The notes: generated by a model from the letters alone, not told the origin. A DNA stretch of 64,000 bases from Paenibacillus_Z sp042653205 (GCF_042653205.1 NZ_JBHSHY010000008.1:1-64000); one strand, 5' to 3'; numbered from the stretch's first letter, positions 34,957 through 44,193 are shown. Translations and numbers: made by a program.

Positions 34957-36533
34957 TTACGCTGTTGATCGTGGACGACGAACCGATCGAACGGACCGCC
35001 TTGCGGCGCATGATCGAGCAGGGCTTCGGCGACATCGCGATCGTCGGCCAGGCGTCGAACGGGCGCGAGGCGATCGAGCTCGCGGAGCAGCTGAAGCCGG
35101 ACCTGATCACGATGGACATCAAGATGCCCGGCATCGGCGGGCTGCAGGCGATCGAACGGATCCGGGAGGCCGGCGGCGACGCTGCGTTCATCGTCGTGAG
35201 CGCGTACGACACGTTCGAATTCGCACAGCAGGCTCTGCGTATGGGCGTGCGGGACTATCTGCTGAAGCCGAGCAAGACGGCGGTCGTGCTGGAGACGGTC
35301 GGCAAAGTCGCCGATGAGGTCAAGGCGTCGCGCCGCGAGCGGGAGAGCCGCGCACGCGACAAGGAACGGCTGTGCCGGATGCTGCCCGTCGTCGAGGCCG
35401 ATATCGTCTCGCAGCTGCTGTTCGACTACGCGCCGTCGGTACATCTGAACGAGCTGATCGCGCTGCTCGGGGCGCCGGAGTTCGGCGAAGGCTTCGTCCT
35501 GAACGTGCTGCTGCTCGAGGGCAGCGCGGGCGAAGACCGCCCGGGCGGTCAGGAGGAGCTGCAGGCGCGGCTCTCGGAGCTGCTGGAGACGTCCGGCGTG
35601 CCGGGCTGGATCGGCAGACTGTCGGGCAGGCAGCTGCCGATCGTCGCGTTCCAGGAGCCGGGCGCCTCGTACCGCCAAACCGCGGTCGGGCTCGGACGGC
35701 GGCTGGTCCAGGCGCTGCGGCGCGGGGGCGGGCCGGAGCCGTTCATCGGCATCGGCGGGCCGAGCGCGGGATTGAACGACCTGCGCCGCTCGTACCACGA
35801 AGCGCTGCTAGCCGCCGTGGATCCGTCGCTGCCCGCGCGCTTTTGCCTCTACGAGGACTTGGCGCGGCATGACGCGCCGTCCGCCGGCGACCGGATGCCG
35901 GAGCTGGAGAAGGCGATTCTCGAGGACGTGCGCCGCGGCGGCTGGGAAGCCGCGGCGGCCGGCGCCATGCGGCTCGTCGATCTGCACGAGAGCGCCGGTC
36001 TGCCGCTCGGCATCGCCCAGCAGCGGATATTCGAGGTGCTCGTCATCGTCGCCCGGATGCTGGAGGAAATGGGCTACGAGGCCGGCAAGCCGTATTATTC
36101 CCGCCCGGCGGCGAGCTTCGTGCAGCTGAAGGCGGAAACCGGCGTGCTGCTCGGCCGGTTGGCAGAGAAGACGGCGCTGGCCGCGGGCGAGCCCGATCCG
36201 GGCCTCGTGAACTCGATGAAGAAGTTCATCAAGGACCACGCGAGCGAGGACCTGTCGCTCGAGCGGGTCGCGGCCGCGGTGGACCGGAACCCGTTTTATG
36301 TCAGCAAGCTGTTCAAGTCGCATTTCGGCATGAATTACATCGACTATCTGACGGAATGCCGGATGGAGGCGGCCAAGCAGCTGATGCGGGACACGGACAA
36401 GAGCCTGAAGGAGATCACGTTCGACGTCGGCTATCACGATCCGAATTATTTCAGCCGCGTGTTCAAGAAGATCGTCGGCCATTCCCCGTCGGATTACCGG
36501 AAGACGCTGCTCCGGCCGGCGGGCCGAAGCTGA
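34953..36533 (+). CDS. YesN-type response regulator with AraC DNA-binding domain
   Basis: Regulator of 526 aa. The receiver domain (about 1-120) has LLIVDDEPIERTAL, phospho-acceptor region LITMDIKMPGIGG and conserved lysine in LLKPSK. A long middle region of unknown fold (about 150-410) is followed by an AraC-type double HTH (about 420-520): DLSLERVAAAVDRNPFYVSKLFK and ITFDVGYHDPNYFSRVFKKI in outline. The ATGA overlap with the kinase gene shows they are a pair. It probably activates the downstream sugar transporter genes; paired AGTGC direct repeats before the ChvE-like gene are candidate sites. Confidence 0.94.
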   Translation: MITLLIVDDEPIERTALRRMIEQGFGDIAIVGQASNGREAIELAEQLKPDLITMDIKMPGIGGLQAIERIREAGGDAAFIVVSAYDTFEFAQQALRMGVRDYLLKPSKTAVVLETVGKVADEVKASRRERESRARDKERLCRMLPVVEADIVSQLLFDYAPSVHLNELIALLGAPEFGEGFVLNVLLLEGSAGEDRPGGQEELQARLSELLETSGVPGWIGRLSGRQLPIVAFQEPGASYRQTAVGLGRRLVQALRRGGGPEPFIGIGGPSAGLNDLRRSYHEALLAAVDPSLPARFCLYEDLARHDAPSAGDRMPELEKAILEDVRRGGWEAAAAGAMRLVDLHESAGLPLGIAQQRIFEVLVIVARMLEEMGYEAGKPYYSRPAASFVQLKAETGVLLGRLAEKTALAAGEPDPGLVNSMKKFIKDHASEDLSLERVAAAVDRNPFYVSKLFKSHFGMNYIDYLTECRMEAAKQLMRDTDKSLKEITFDVGYHDPNYFSRVFKKIVGHSPSDYRKTLLRPAGRS

Positions 36534-36564
36534 TGACGCACGTACGCCAGAGAGGAGTGTCGGC

Positions 36565-37686
36565 ATGAAGGGGCGTATTGGAAGACGCGCTATAGGGAGC
36601 CGACTTGGCACGATTGGCGCGGTCGCGGCCATGCTGCTGTTGTCCGCCTGTTCGCCGGGCGGCGCGAACGCGGGGTTGGCCGAGAACGCGGGCGGACCGA
36701 GCGGGGCGGCGGAGGCGCAGCCGGCGCGGAAGCTGGTCGTCGGCCTGTCGCTCGACACGCTGCTCGAGGAGCGGTGGAAGAAGGACCGCGACCTGTTCAA
36801 GGCCGCGGCCGAGAAGCTCGGCGCCGAGGTCGACGTCCAGGCGGCGAACGGCGACGACGCCAAGCAGATCGCGCAGGCGGAGAACATGATCTCGCGGCGT
36901 GTCGACGTGCTCGTCGTCGTGCCGCACGACGCGGAGGTCTCGGCCGCCATCGTGGCGAAGGCGCACCGGGCCGGCATCAAGGTCATCTCGTACGACCGCC
37001 TCATCCTGAACGCGGACGTCGACCTGTACGTCTCGTTCGACAACGAGAAGGTCGGCGCGCTGGCGGCGCAGGCGATCGTGGCGCAGGCGCCCCGCGGCAA
37101 CTTCGTCCTGATCGAAGGCGCCGATACCGACAACAACGCGCATATGATCAAGCGGGGGCAGCTGAGCGTGCTGCAGTCGCTCGTCGACCGCGGCGACATT
37201 CAGATCGTCTACGACCGGTTCACGAAGGAATGGAAGCCGGCGGAGGCGCTCGCGAACATGCGCGCGGCGCTTCAGGCGAACGGCGGCGCGGTCGATGCCG
37301 TCCTCGCGGCCAACGACGGCACGGCGGGCGGCGTCGCGGCGGCCTTGGCGGAGCGGGGGCTGGCGGGGAAGATCCCCGTCTCCGGCATGGACGCGGAGCT
37401 GGCGGCCGCGCAGCGGATCGTGGAGGGCACGCAGACGATGACGGTGTACAAACCGATCCGCAAGCTCGCCGAGACCGCGGCCGAACTCGCCGTCCGGATG
37501 GCCAAGGGCGAGCGGGTGAGCACGGACCGGACCGTCTTCAACAAGAAAATCGACGTCCCCGCCATTCTGCTCGAGCCGATTGCGGTGAACCGGTCCAACA
37601 TCGACGCGACGATTATCGCGGACGGCTTTCACAGCCGCGAGGATGTGTATCGCCATGTGAAGGAGACCGCGGCGACCGGCAAATGA
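36565..37686 (+). CDS. xylF: D-xylose-binding lipoprotein of an ABC transporter
   Basis: Substrate-binding protein of 373 aa with lipobox LLSAC near residue 28. The sequence closely follows E. coli XylF: GLSLDTLLEERWKKDRDLF, NMISRRVDVLVVVPHD, VISYDRLILNADVDLYVSFDNEKVG, DTDNNAHMIKRGQ, AANDGTAGG and GTQTMTVYKPI. These blocks supply the xylose contacts. The start ATG is 8 nt after GAGAGGAG. It follows the YesN gene by 31 nt and a terminator closes this first unit, so it seems to be made with the sensing system, not with the permease. Confidence 0.88.
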   Translation: MKGRIGRRAIGSRLGTIGAVAAMLLLSACSPGGANAGLAENAGGPSGAAEAQPARKLVVGLSLDTLLEERWKKDRDLFKAAAEKLGAEVDVQAANGDDAKQIAQAENMISRRVDVLVVVPHDAEVSAAIVAKAHRAGIKVISYDRLILNADVDLYVSFDNEKVGALAAQAIVAQAPRGNFVLIEGADTDNNAHMIKRGQLSVLQSLVDRGDIQIVYDRFTKEWKPAEALANMRAALQANGGAVDAVLAANDGTAGGVAAALAERGLAGKIPVSGMDAELAAAQRIVEGTQTMTVYKPIRKLAETAAELAVRMAKGERVSTDRTVFNKKIDVPAILLEPIAVNRSNIDATIIADGFHSREDVYRHVKETAATGK

Positions 37687-37750
37687 TGCCTGCTGGATCG
37701 AGCCTCCCCTGAATTCGGTCTTGAAGCCATTGCATTCGCATAACCGAACG

Positions 37751-37785
37751 GCGCTTCCGCTTACCGCGGAGGCGCTGTTTTTTTT
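37751..37785 (+). terminator. Terminator after xylF
   Basis: GCGCTTCCGC pairs with GCGGAGGCGC (one G-U), followed by TTTTTTTT at 37778-37785. Confidence 0.85.
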
Positions 37786-37807
37786 GCGGACAAGCCTGCG
37801 TCAAAAT

Positions 37808-37893
37808 AGTGCAGACGATCCAAAAAAAGTGCTAGCGGACAGCGCTTTCCCATCCTGACGCCGATGCTATAGTTGCTCATGCAAGCGCTTCAG
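37808..37893 (+). promoter_or_regulatory. Control region of the ChvE-type transporter operon
   Basis: From left to right: two AGTGC direct repeats 20 bp apart (37808-37812, 37828-37832), suited to an AraC-type activator; a cre-like GGACAGCGCTTTCC (37837-37850); a -10 TATAGT (37868-37873) with a poor -35 (TTTCCC), as expected of an activated promoter; and TGCAAGCGCTTCAG (37880-37893), a cre-like site at the predicted start of transcription. Confidence 0.55.
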
Positions 37894-37922
37894 AACTTAC
37901 CGAATTGAGAGGGGTATCGGAA

Positions 37923-39026
37923 ATGGGAAATGGATGGAAACGGATATCGCTGCTGCTGGTCGTCATGATCTTGGCGGTCGCGGTCGCGGCATGCGGCAAG
38001 AACGGAAACGGCAAAGTGAGCGTCGGCATCGTGCTGCCGACGAAGGACGAGTCGCGATGGGTCCAAGACGAGCAGCGGTTCAAGGACGCGCTTGACGGTA
38101 CGGACTATACGACGGAAATTTTATTCAGCCAAGGTTCTTCCGCGAAAGAGAAAGAAAACGTCGAAACGCTGATCAACAAGGGCATTCAAGTGCTGATTAT
38201 TTGCCCGCAGGATGGCGATGCGGCTGCGGCCGCCGTCGAATCGGCGAAGAAAGCCGGCGTTACGGTCATCTCCTACGACCGCCTGATAACCAATACGGAC
38301 GCGGTCGATTACTACGTCACCTTCGACAGCGTGGCAGTCGGCAAAGCGCAAGCTCAATATTTGGTCGACAACGCGAAAGGAAGCGGCGAACCGCTCTACT
38401 TGTACGCCGGTTCCGCTTCCGATAACAACGCGTTCCTGTTCTTCCAAGGCTCCTGGTCCGTCCTGCAGCCGAAAATCGCCGACGGTACGTTCAAGATCGC
38501 CAATTCCAGCGAAGCGGTCGCGTTACAGGACAAAGCCGAACTGTCTCGCGCCGAGATGAGTAAAATCATCGGCCAAGTGACCACGAACTGGGATGCCAAC
38601 GAAGCGAAAAACAAAGCTCAGACGCATTTGACCGCAGCCGGCGCCGATATGAAAGGCGACGTTGCGATTCTGGCGCCAAACGACGATACCGCGCGTTCGG
38701 CCGCGGACGTCTTCGCATCGGATAAAGCGGTGACCAGCTTCACGGTGACGGGTCAGGACGCCGTCAAAGCTTCGGTTCAATACATCGTCGACGGCAAGCA
38801 GTCCATGACGGTGTTCAAGGACGTCCGCAATCTCGTGAAGGACGCGATGGGCATGGCGGTCTCGATTCTCGACGGCGGCACGCCGGAAACGACGGGCTCG
38901 TACAACAACGGCAAGATCGACGTCAAAGCGAAGCAGACCGAGGTCATCGTCGTCGACAAGTCGAACGTAAAAGAAAAGCTGATCGATTCCGGCTACTACG
39001 AAGCCGGCGATTTCACCGGCCTGTAA
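37923..39026 (+). CDS. ChvE-like multiple-sugar-binding lipoprotein
   Basis: Substrate-binding protein of 367 aa with a lipobox AVAAC near residue 25. It belongs to the ChvE group: GIVLPTKDESRWVQDEQRF, VISYDRLITNTDAVDYYVTFD, SASDNNAFLFFQGSW, ILAPNDDTARSA, TGQDAVKASVQYI and GKQSMTVFKDVRN. ChvE proteins bind aldose sugars such as xylose, glucose, galactose and arabinose. Its spacing to the ATPase gene is 95 nt. The ATG at 37923 follows GAGAGGGG; an upstream TTG frame at 37905 is too close to that site. It is the second binding protein in the locus. Confidence 0.9.
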   Translation: MGNGWKRISLLLVVMILAVAVAACGKNGNGKVSVGIVLPTKDESRWVQDEQRFKDALDGTDYTTEILFSQGSSAKEKENVETLINKGIQVLIICPQDGDAAAAAVESAKKAGVTVISYDRLITNTDAVDYYVTFDSVAVGKAQAQYLVDNAKGSGEPLYLYAGSASDNNAFLFFQGSWSVLQPKIADGTFKIANSSEAVALQDKAELSRAEMSKIIGQVTTNWDANEAKNKAQTHLTAAGADMKGDVAILAPNDDTARSAADVFASDKAVTSFTVTGQDAVKASVQYIVDGKQSMTVFKDVRNLVKDAMGMAVSILDGGTPETTGSYNNGKIDVKAKQTEVIVVDKSNVKEKLIDSGYYEAGDFTGL

Positions 39027-39121
39027 CCGGCCGCGCGGCGCGAGGCTCGGGGAGGCGGGCGCGGAGCGATCCGCTGCTGCCTCCCGGTATGCAGGACTGG
39101 TCCCGTAAGGAGCGATGAAGC

Positions 39122-40642
39122 ATGGGCGGCACGATATTGGAAATGAAAGGCATCTCCAAGACGTTCACGGGCGTCAAGGCGCTCTCGAACGTGAATTTCA
39201 AGGTCGAGCAAGGCGAGATCCACTGCCTGATCGGCGAGAACGGCGCGGGCAAGTCCACGCTGATGAAGGTGCTGAGCGGGGTCTATCCGCACGGCGCGTA
39301 CCAGGGCGACATCGTCTTCGAAGGAAGCGTGCAGCGCTTCGGCAAGATCAGCGACAGCGTCAAGGCGGGCATCGCCATCATCTATCAGGAACTGGCGCTG
39401 TTTCCGGACCTGACGGTGTACGAGAACATTTTCGCCGGCAACGAAATCAAGCAGGGCGCCTTCGTCGACTGGAACCGGACGATCGCGCAGGCGAAGGACA
39501 TGCTGCGGAAGGTCAAGCTGAACGTGAATCCCGAGACGCCGGTCAAGGAGCTCGGGGTCGGCAAGCAGCAGCTCGTCGAAATCGCCAAAGCGTTAAGCAA
39601 GGACGTGAAGCTGCTCATCCTCGACGAGCCGACGGCGGCGCTGAACGAGGACGACAGCGAGAATCTGCTGGCACTGCTGCGCGAGCTGAAGGCGCAGGGC
39701 ATGACGTGCATCATGATCTCGCACAAGCTGAAGGAGGTCATCGCGATCGCGGACAAGGCGACCGTGCTGCGCGACGGCCGGACGATCTGCACGCTCGACG
39801 CCGCCAAGGGCGAAATCAGCGAAAGCGTCATCATCAAAAACATGGTCGGCCGCGAGATCGACGACATCTATCCGAAGCGGCCGCACGCCAGCTTCGGCGG
39901 CAACGTGCTCGAGGTCCGCGACTGGACCGCGTACGATCCGAGGCTCGGCAGGGCCGTCGTCAAGAACGTCGACCTGCATGTGAAACGAGGCGAAATCGTC
40001 GGCATTGCCGGCTTGATGGGCTCTGGACGGACAGAACTGGCGCTAAGCCTGTTCGGTAATCCGAAGGGGTATAAATTGCAGGGCGAGCTGCTGCTGGAAG
40101 GAAACCCGCGTGCCTTCAAGCACCCGCGCGACGCCATCAAGGCGGGCATCGCCTACGTGACCGAGGACCGCAAGGGCGACGGGCTGTTCCTCATCCAGGA
40201 CATCAAGAGCAACATCGCGGCGGCGAATCTGGGGGCGGTCGCGGAGCGCGGCGTCATCAACGCCAACGAGGAAGTGAAGATCGCGAACGGCTACAAGCAG
40301 TCGATGAACATCAAGGCGCCGTCCGTGGAACAGCTCGTCGGCAACCTGAGCGGCGGCAACCAGCAGAAGGTGTCGCTCGGCAAATGGCTGTTCGTCGGGC
40401 CGAAGCTGCTCATCCTCGACGAACCGACGCGCGGCATCGACGTCGGCGCCAAATTCGAAATTTACACGATCATGAACAAGCTGATCGGCGAAGGCATGAG
40501 CATCATCATGATTTCCTCCGAGCTGGGCGAGGTGCTCGGCATGAGCGACCGGATCTACGTCATGGCGGAGGGCCGCATGAAGGGCGAGCTGACCGCCGAG
40601 GAAGCCGATCAGGAGAAAATCATGCATTTCGCGACGCAATAG
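39122..40642 (+). CDS. Sugar ABC transporter ATP-binding protein with two ATPase domains (GguA/XylG-like)
   Basis: Cytoplasmic ATPase of a monosaccharide importer, 506 aa, with two fused nucleotide-binding domains. The first has Walker A GENGAGKST and a signature-like LGVGKQQLVEIAKAL before LLILDEPTAAL. The second has the altered Walker A GLMGSGRTE that is normal for RbsA-type second domains, and LSGGNQQKVSLGKWL with LLILDEPTRGID. AAGGAG lies 9 nt before the ATG. The permease gene follows 12 nt later. Together with the ChvE-like protein it forms a complete importer. Confidence 0.93.
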   Translation: MGGTILEMKGISKTFTGVKALSNVNFKVEQGEIHCLIGENGAGKSTLMKVLSGVYPHGAYQGDIVFEGSVQRFGKISDSVKAGIAIIYQELALFPDLTVYENIFAGNEIKQGAFVDWNRTIAQAKDMLRKVKLNVNPETPVKELGVGKQQLVEIAKALSKDVKLLILDEPTAALNEDDSENLLALLRELKAQGMTCIMISHKLKEVIAIADKATVLRDGRTICTLDAAKGEISESVIIKNMVGREIDDIYPKRPHASFGGNVLEVRDWTAYDPRLGRAVVKNVDLHVKRGEIVGIAGLMGSGRTELALSLFGNPKGYKLQGELLLEGNPRAFKHPRDAIKAGIAYVTEDRKGDGLFLIQDIKSNIAAANLGAVAERGVINANEEVKIANGYKQSMNIKAPSVEQLVGNLSGGNQQKVSLGKWLFVGPKLLILDEPTRGIDVGAKFEIYTIMNKLIGEGMSIIMISSELGEVLGMSDRIYVMAEGRMKGELTAEEADQEKIMHFATQ

Positions 40643-40654
40643 GGGGAAGGCAGT

Positions 40655-41830
40655 ATGAATTTCATGAAGGAAGCAAGGTCGCTCGTCAAGGTCAACATCC
40701 GCGAGTACGGGATGTACATCGCCTTATTCGTCATCATGCTGACATTCTCGATCTTGACGGACGGCCTGTTCATGTCGTCGCGCAACATCAGCAATCTGCT
40801 GGACGCGACAGGTTATATCGCCGTGCTGGCCGTCGGGATGACGCTCGTCATCGTAATCCGGCACATCGACCTGTCGGTCGGGTTCGCGGCCGGGTTCATG
40901 GGGGCCATCGCCGCGATATTCTTGACGCAGCTGGGCGTGCCGGTCTACCTTACGATCCCGATCATTCTCGTCATGGGCGTCGTCATCGGCATGTTCAACG
41001 GCTTTCTCGTCGCGCAGATCGGCATTCCGTCGTTCGTCGCCTCGCTCGCGGGCATGCTCATCTTCCGAGGGGCGCTGCTGCGCGTGACGGAGGACACCGG
41101 CACGATCATCGTCAAGGACGCGGGCTTTAACGCGATCGGCAACGGATTCATCCCGGCGATCGCCAAGGTCGGCGGGCTGAACCTGCTCTCCCTGATCCTC
41201 GGCGCCGTCGTCATCGTCCTGTTTCTGTACGGCGAGGCCGCGAAGCGGCGCAGCAAGCTGAAGTACAATTTCGAGGTCATCTCGAACCGGATGTTCGCGC
41301 TGAAGCTCGTATTCGTCTCCGCGATCATCGCGTACATCACGTACATCATCGCCGGCTACAACGGCTTCTCCTGGACGGTCATCATCATGGTGCTGATCGT
41401 GGCCGTTTATCACTTCCTGACGACGCAGACCGTGCTGGGGCGGCATATTTACGCCGTCGGCAGCAATCCGGAGGCCGCGCACCTGAGCGGCATCAGCGTC
41501 AAGAAGATCACCTACGTCGTGTTCGGCTCGATGGGCATGCTGTCCGCGCTGTCCGGCATTCTGTTCACGGCGCGGCTGCAGTCCGCGACGACGACGGCGG
41601 GCACGCTGTTCGAGCTTGACGCCATCGCGGCGGCCTACGTCGGCGGCGTATCCGCGGCGGGCGGCGTCGGCAAGGTGACGGGCTCCATCATCGGCGCGAT
41701 CGTCATGGCGTCGCTGTCGAGCGGCATGAACCTGCTCGGCGTCGGCATCTCGTACCAGTACATGATCCGCGGCGCCGTGCTGGCGATCGCCGTCGTCTTC
41801 GACGTCATGACCCGCAAGAAGAGGGCGTAG
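40655..41830 (+). CDS. Sugar ABC transporter permease (GguB/XylH-like)
   Basis: Integral membrane subunit of the monosaccharide importer, 391 aa with about 10-11 hydrophobic segments. The family motif region VIVIRHIDLSVGFAAGFMGA and the coupling-helix area AVGSNPEAAHLSGISVKKI are clear, and the C-terminal AAAYVGGVSAAGGVGKVTGS matches the BPD_transp_2 family. A charged loop near residues 195-210 separates two membrane groups, as in GguB and XylH. It is the last gene of the operon and is followed by a terminator. Confidence 0.94.
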   Translation: MNFMKEARSLVKVNIREYGMYIALFVIMLTFSILTDGLFMSSRNISNLLDATGYIAVLAVGMTLVIVIRHIDLSVGFAAGFMGAIAAIFLTQLGVPVYLTIPIILVMGVVIGMFNGFLVAQIGIPSFVASLAGMLIFRGALLRVTEDTGTIIVKDAGFNAIGNGFIPAIAKVGGLNLLSLILGAVVIVLFLYGEAAKRRSKLKYNFEVISNRMFALKLVFVSAIIAYITYIIAGYNGFSWTVIIMVLIVAVYHFLTTQTVLGRHIYAVGSNPEAAHLSGISVKKITYVVFGSMGMLSALSGILFTARLQSATTTAGTLFELDAIAAAYVGGVSAAGGVGKVTGSIIGAIVMASLSSGMNLLGVGISYQYMIRGAVLAIAVVFDVMTRKKRA

Positions 41831-41856
41831 ACTCGTAAGACGCACCTTTCGGGAAC

Positions 41857-41892
41857 CCGGCGGCCGCCGGCTAGACGGCTGCCGGATTTTTT
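41857..41892 (+). terminator. Terminator after the sugar permease
   Basis: CCGGCGGCC (41857-41865) pairs with GGCTGCCGG (41877-41885), one G-U, followed by TTTTTT. The rest of 41893-42061 shows no gene. Confidence 0.8.
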
Positions 41893-42037
41893 GCGTTATT
41901 CGGGCGATGAAGGACAAATTATGCTCCCGGGCTCGGTCCCGAGGCCGGACACTGAACGCGCGATCGGCGATGTCTAGTTTGATTGTCCGCAGGCGCCCGG
42001 CGCCGGGGCGCGAGGCAGGACGAATTGCGGTTCGGAA

Positions 42038-42067
42038 TTGGTAAGCTTGGGAATCGCCGGGTATAAT
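42038..42067 (+). promoter_or_regulatory. Promoter of the phasin-like/AarF operon
   Basis: TATAAT at 42062-42067, with TTGGTA 18 bp upstream (42038-42043). A start codon at 42066 would lie inside the -10 box, so the later ATG at 42147 is used. Confidence 0.6.
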
Positions 42068-42146
42068 GGTACATAGGAAACACTATCGCATCGCGCAGGC
42101 ATACCGTATCAGCAAGCAAACCTATTCCGAAGGAGTCGTGGATGGC

Positions 42147-42461
42147 ATGAAGGATACGATCGGGAAAGCGATCACGCTGGGCCTCGGCCTGGCGCTCGCC
42201 GGCAAGGAGCAGGTCGAGAAAACGTTCGACGAGCTCGTGAAGAAAGGCGAAATCGGCAAGGCGGAGTCCAAGGCGCTCGTCGATGAGCTGCTCGTGAAGG
42301 GCGAGGAGCTGCGCCGGCAGGTGGAGACGATGGCGCGCGAACGCGTGCAGGCGATCCTGGGCGAGCGGGAAGGCAAATACGCCACCAAAGCGGACATCGC
42401 GCGCATCGAGATGCGTCTGGACGCGCTGGAGCGGGAGCGGCGGAACCCTACCGAGCCGTGA
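42147..42461 (+). CDS. Phasin-like coiled-coil protein (PhaF/COG3937 type)
   Basis: Small soluble helical protein, about 104 aa. A short hydrophobic start (ITLGLGLALAG) is followed by long amphipathic helices: VEKTFDELVKKGEIGKAESKALVDELLVKGEELRR in outline, and a C-terminal coiled coil ending DIARIEMRLDALERER. This matches the 'polyhydroxyalkanoate synthesis regulator phasin' family, though no PHA genes are present. AAGGAG lies 11 nt before this ATG. It is followed 13 nt later by the AarF-family gene, a recurring pairing in Firmicutes. Function unknown. Confidence 0.75.
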   Translation: MKDTIGKAITLGLGLALAGKEQVEKTFDELVKKGEIGKAESKALVDELLVKGEELRRQVETMARERVQAILGEREGKYATKADIARIEMRLDALERERRNPTEP

Positions 42462-42474
42462 GGGGAGGCCTCCG

Positions 42475-44142
42475 ATGAGCGCGGGTAAACGGCTGCGGCA
42501 GCTGCAGCGCTACCGGACGATCGCTTCGGCATTTGCACGCGGCGGACTGGGCTACTTCTCCCACGAGGTGGGCCTGACCGACAAAATCATGTTTTTCCGG
42601 AGCGACGAGCGGAAGGAACTGCTGAACAAGAGCGTCGGGGAACGCATCCGCCTGCTGCTGGAGGAGCTCGGTCCGACGTTCGTGAAGCTCGGGCAGATCG
42701 CGAGCACGCGGCCCGACCTCATCCCGGCCGACATCGTGGCGGAGCTGGAGCGGCTGCAGGACAACGTACCGCCCGTCCCGTTCGCGGACATCGCGAACAT
42801 CATCGAAGAGGAGCTCGGCGCGCCGGTCGGCCGGCTGTTCCGCTCCTTCTCCGAAGAGCCGCTGGCCGCGGCTTCGATCGGGCAGGTGTACGAGGCGCGC
42901 CTGTTGGACGGCACGCGGGTCGCCATCAAGGTGCAGCGTCCGGGCATTCAGAAGATCATCGATACGGACCTCGACATCCTGGCGGACTTGGCCCGGCTGG
43001 CCGAGGGCGCGCTTGAATGGGCCCGCAATTACCGTTTGGGCGAGATCGTCGACGAGCTGGCCCACACGCTGCGCCGGGAGCTGGATTACAACCTCGAGGC
43101 GCGCAATGCCGAACGCTTCCTGGCCCAAGACCAGCCGAACATCGTAGTGCCCGAGGTCTATTGGGACTACAGCTCGAAGCGCGTGCTGACGATGGCGTTC
43201 GTCGAAGGCATCAAGCTCTCCGACCGCGGCCAGCTGGAGCGGGCGGGACTCGACGCCGGCCAGCTGGCGAGCCGGTTCGCGACGACGATCCTGCACCAGG
43301 TGCTCGTCGCCGGCCTCTACCACGGCGATCCGCATCCCGGCAACGTGCTCGCCTTGCCCGACGGCCGTCTCGCGCTGCTCGATTTCGGCATGGTCGGCCG
43401 GCTCAATCCGGGGATGAAGAAAGAATTCGTCTCCTTCGTCATCGCCATGCGGAACCAAAGCTCGAAGGGCGTCATCCGGGCGATTTCCAACATGGGCGTC
43501 ATCCCGGAGGACGCGGACCTCGACGCGCTCGGCGCCGACGTGGACGAGCTGCGGGAGAAGTACTACAAGGTGCCGCTCAACCGGATCGGCTTCGGCGAAA
43601 TCGTGGGCGACCTGTTCGCGCTGTCGTTCCGGCACCGGATTCGCATCCCGTCGGAGATGACGCTGCTCGGCAAATCGCTGCTGACGATGGAGGGCGTCGT
43701 CACGGCGCTCGACCCTTCCTTCAGCGTGTTCGACGTGGCGGAGCCGTTCGGCAAGCGGCTGTTCCTGGAGCGGCTCGATCCCCGCAATATCGTCAAGGGC
43801 TGGCTGGAGGATATCCCGGACCTCTTCGATCTGCTCGGCGAAGTGCCGCTCAGCCTGAAGCAGCTGTCGCGCATCATCCGGCAGGGCAAGCTGCGCGTCG
43901 AGTTCGTCTCGCCGCAGGCGGATCTGCTCGCGAAGAAGCTCGACCGGATCAGCAACCGGCTGTCCTTCAGCATCGTGCTGCTGTCGCTCAGCATCCTGAT
44001 GGTCGGGCTCATCATCGGCTCTGCCCTGACTCATACGCAAGCGCTGATCTGGCGGATTCCGATCATCGACATCGGGTTCATCGCCGCGCTGTTCATGTTT
44101 CTGTGGCTGATCTTCGCGATTTTCCGTTCGGGCCGCTTCTGA
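42475..44142 (+). CDS. AarF/UbiB/ABC1-family atypical kinase
   Basis: Protein-kinase-like membrane protein of 555 aa. Family hallmarks are the KxGQ motif in FVKLGQIASTRPDLIP, the alanine-rich nucleotide loop AAASIGQVYEA, the lysine in VAIKVQRPG, and the catalytic HGDPHPGN followed by LLDFGMVG. Two C-terminal hydrophobic segments (about 500-550) anchor it. UbiB supports quinone synthesis in proteobacteria; menaquinone-using Firmicutes keep the family, with a likely role in lipid or isoprenoid handling. It shares an operon with a phasin-like gene. Confidence 0.93.
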   Translation: MSAGKRLRQLQRYRTIASAFARGGLGYFSHEVGLTDKIMFFRSDERKELLNKSVGERIRLLLEELGPTFVKLGQIASTRPDLIPADIVAELERLQDNVPPVPFADIANIIEEELGAPVGRLFRSFSEEPLAAASIGQVYEARLLDGTRVAIKVQRPGIQKIIDTDLDILADLARLAEGALEWARNYRLGEIVDELAHTLRRELDYNLEARNAERFLAQDQPNIVVPEVYWDYSSKRVLTMAFVEGIKLSDRGQLERAGLDAGQLASRFATTILHQVLVAGLYHGDPHPGNVLALPDGRLALLDFGMVGRLNPGMKKEFVSFVIAMRNQSSKGVIRAISNMGVIPEDADLDALGADVDELREKYYKVPLNRIGFGEIVGDLFALSFRHRIRIPSEMTLLGKSLLTMEGVVTALDPSFSVFDVAEPFGKRLFLERLDPRNIVKGWLEDIPDLFDLLGEVPLSLKQLSRIIRQGKLRVEFVSPQADLLAKKLDRISNRLSFSIVLLSLSILMVGLIIGSALTHTQALIWRIPIIDIGFIAALFMFLWLIFAIFRSGRF

Positions 44143-44193
44143 AGCGAGCAGCTTACAGGCGAGCGGTTTACAGGTCCTTATCCGCATATGTGA

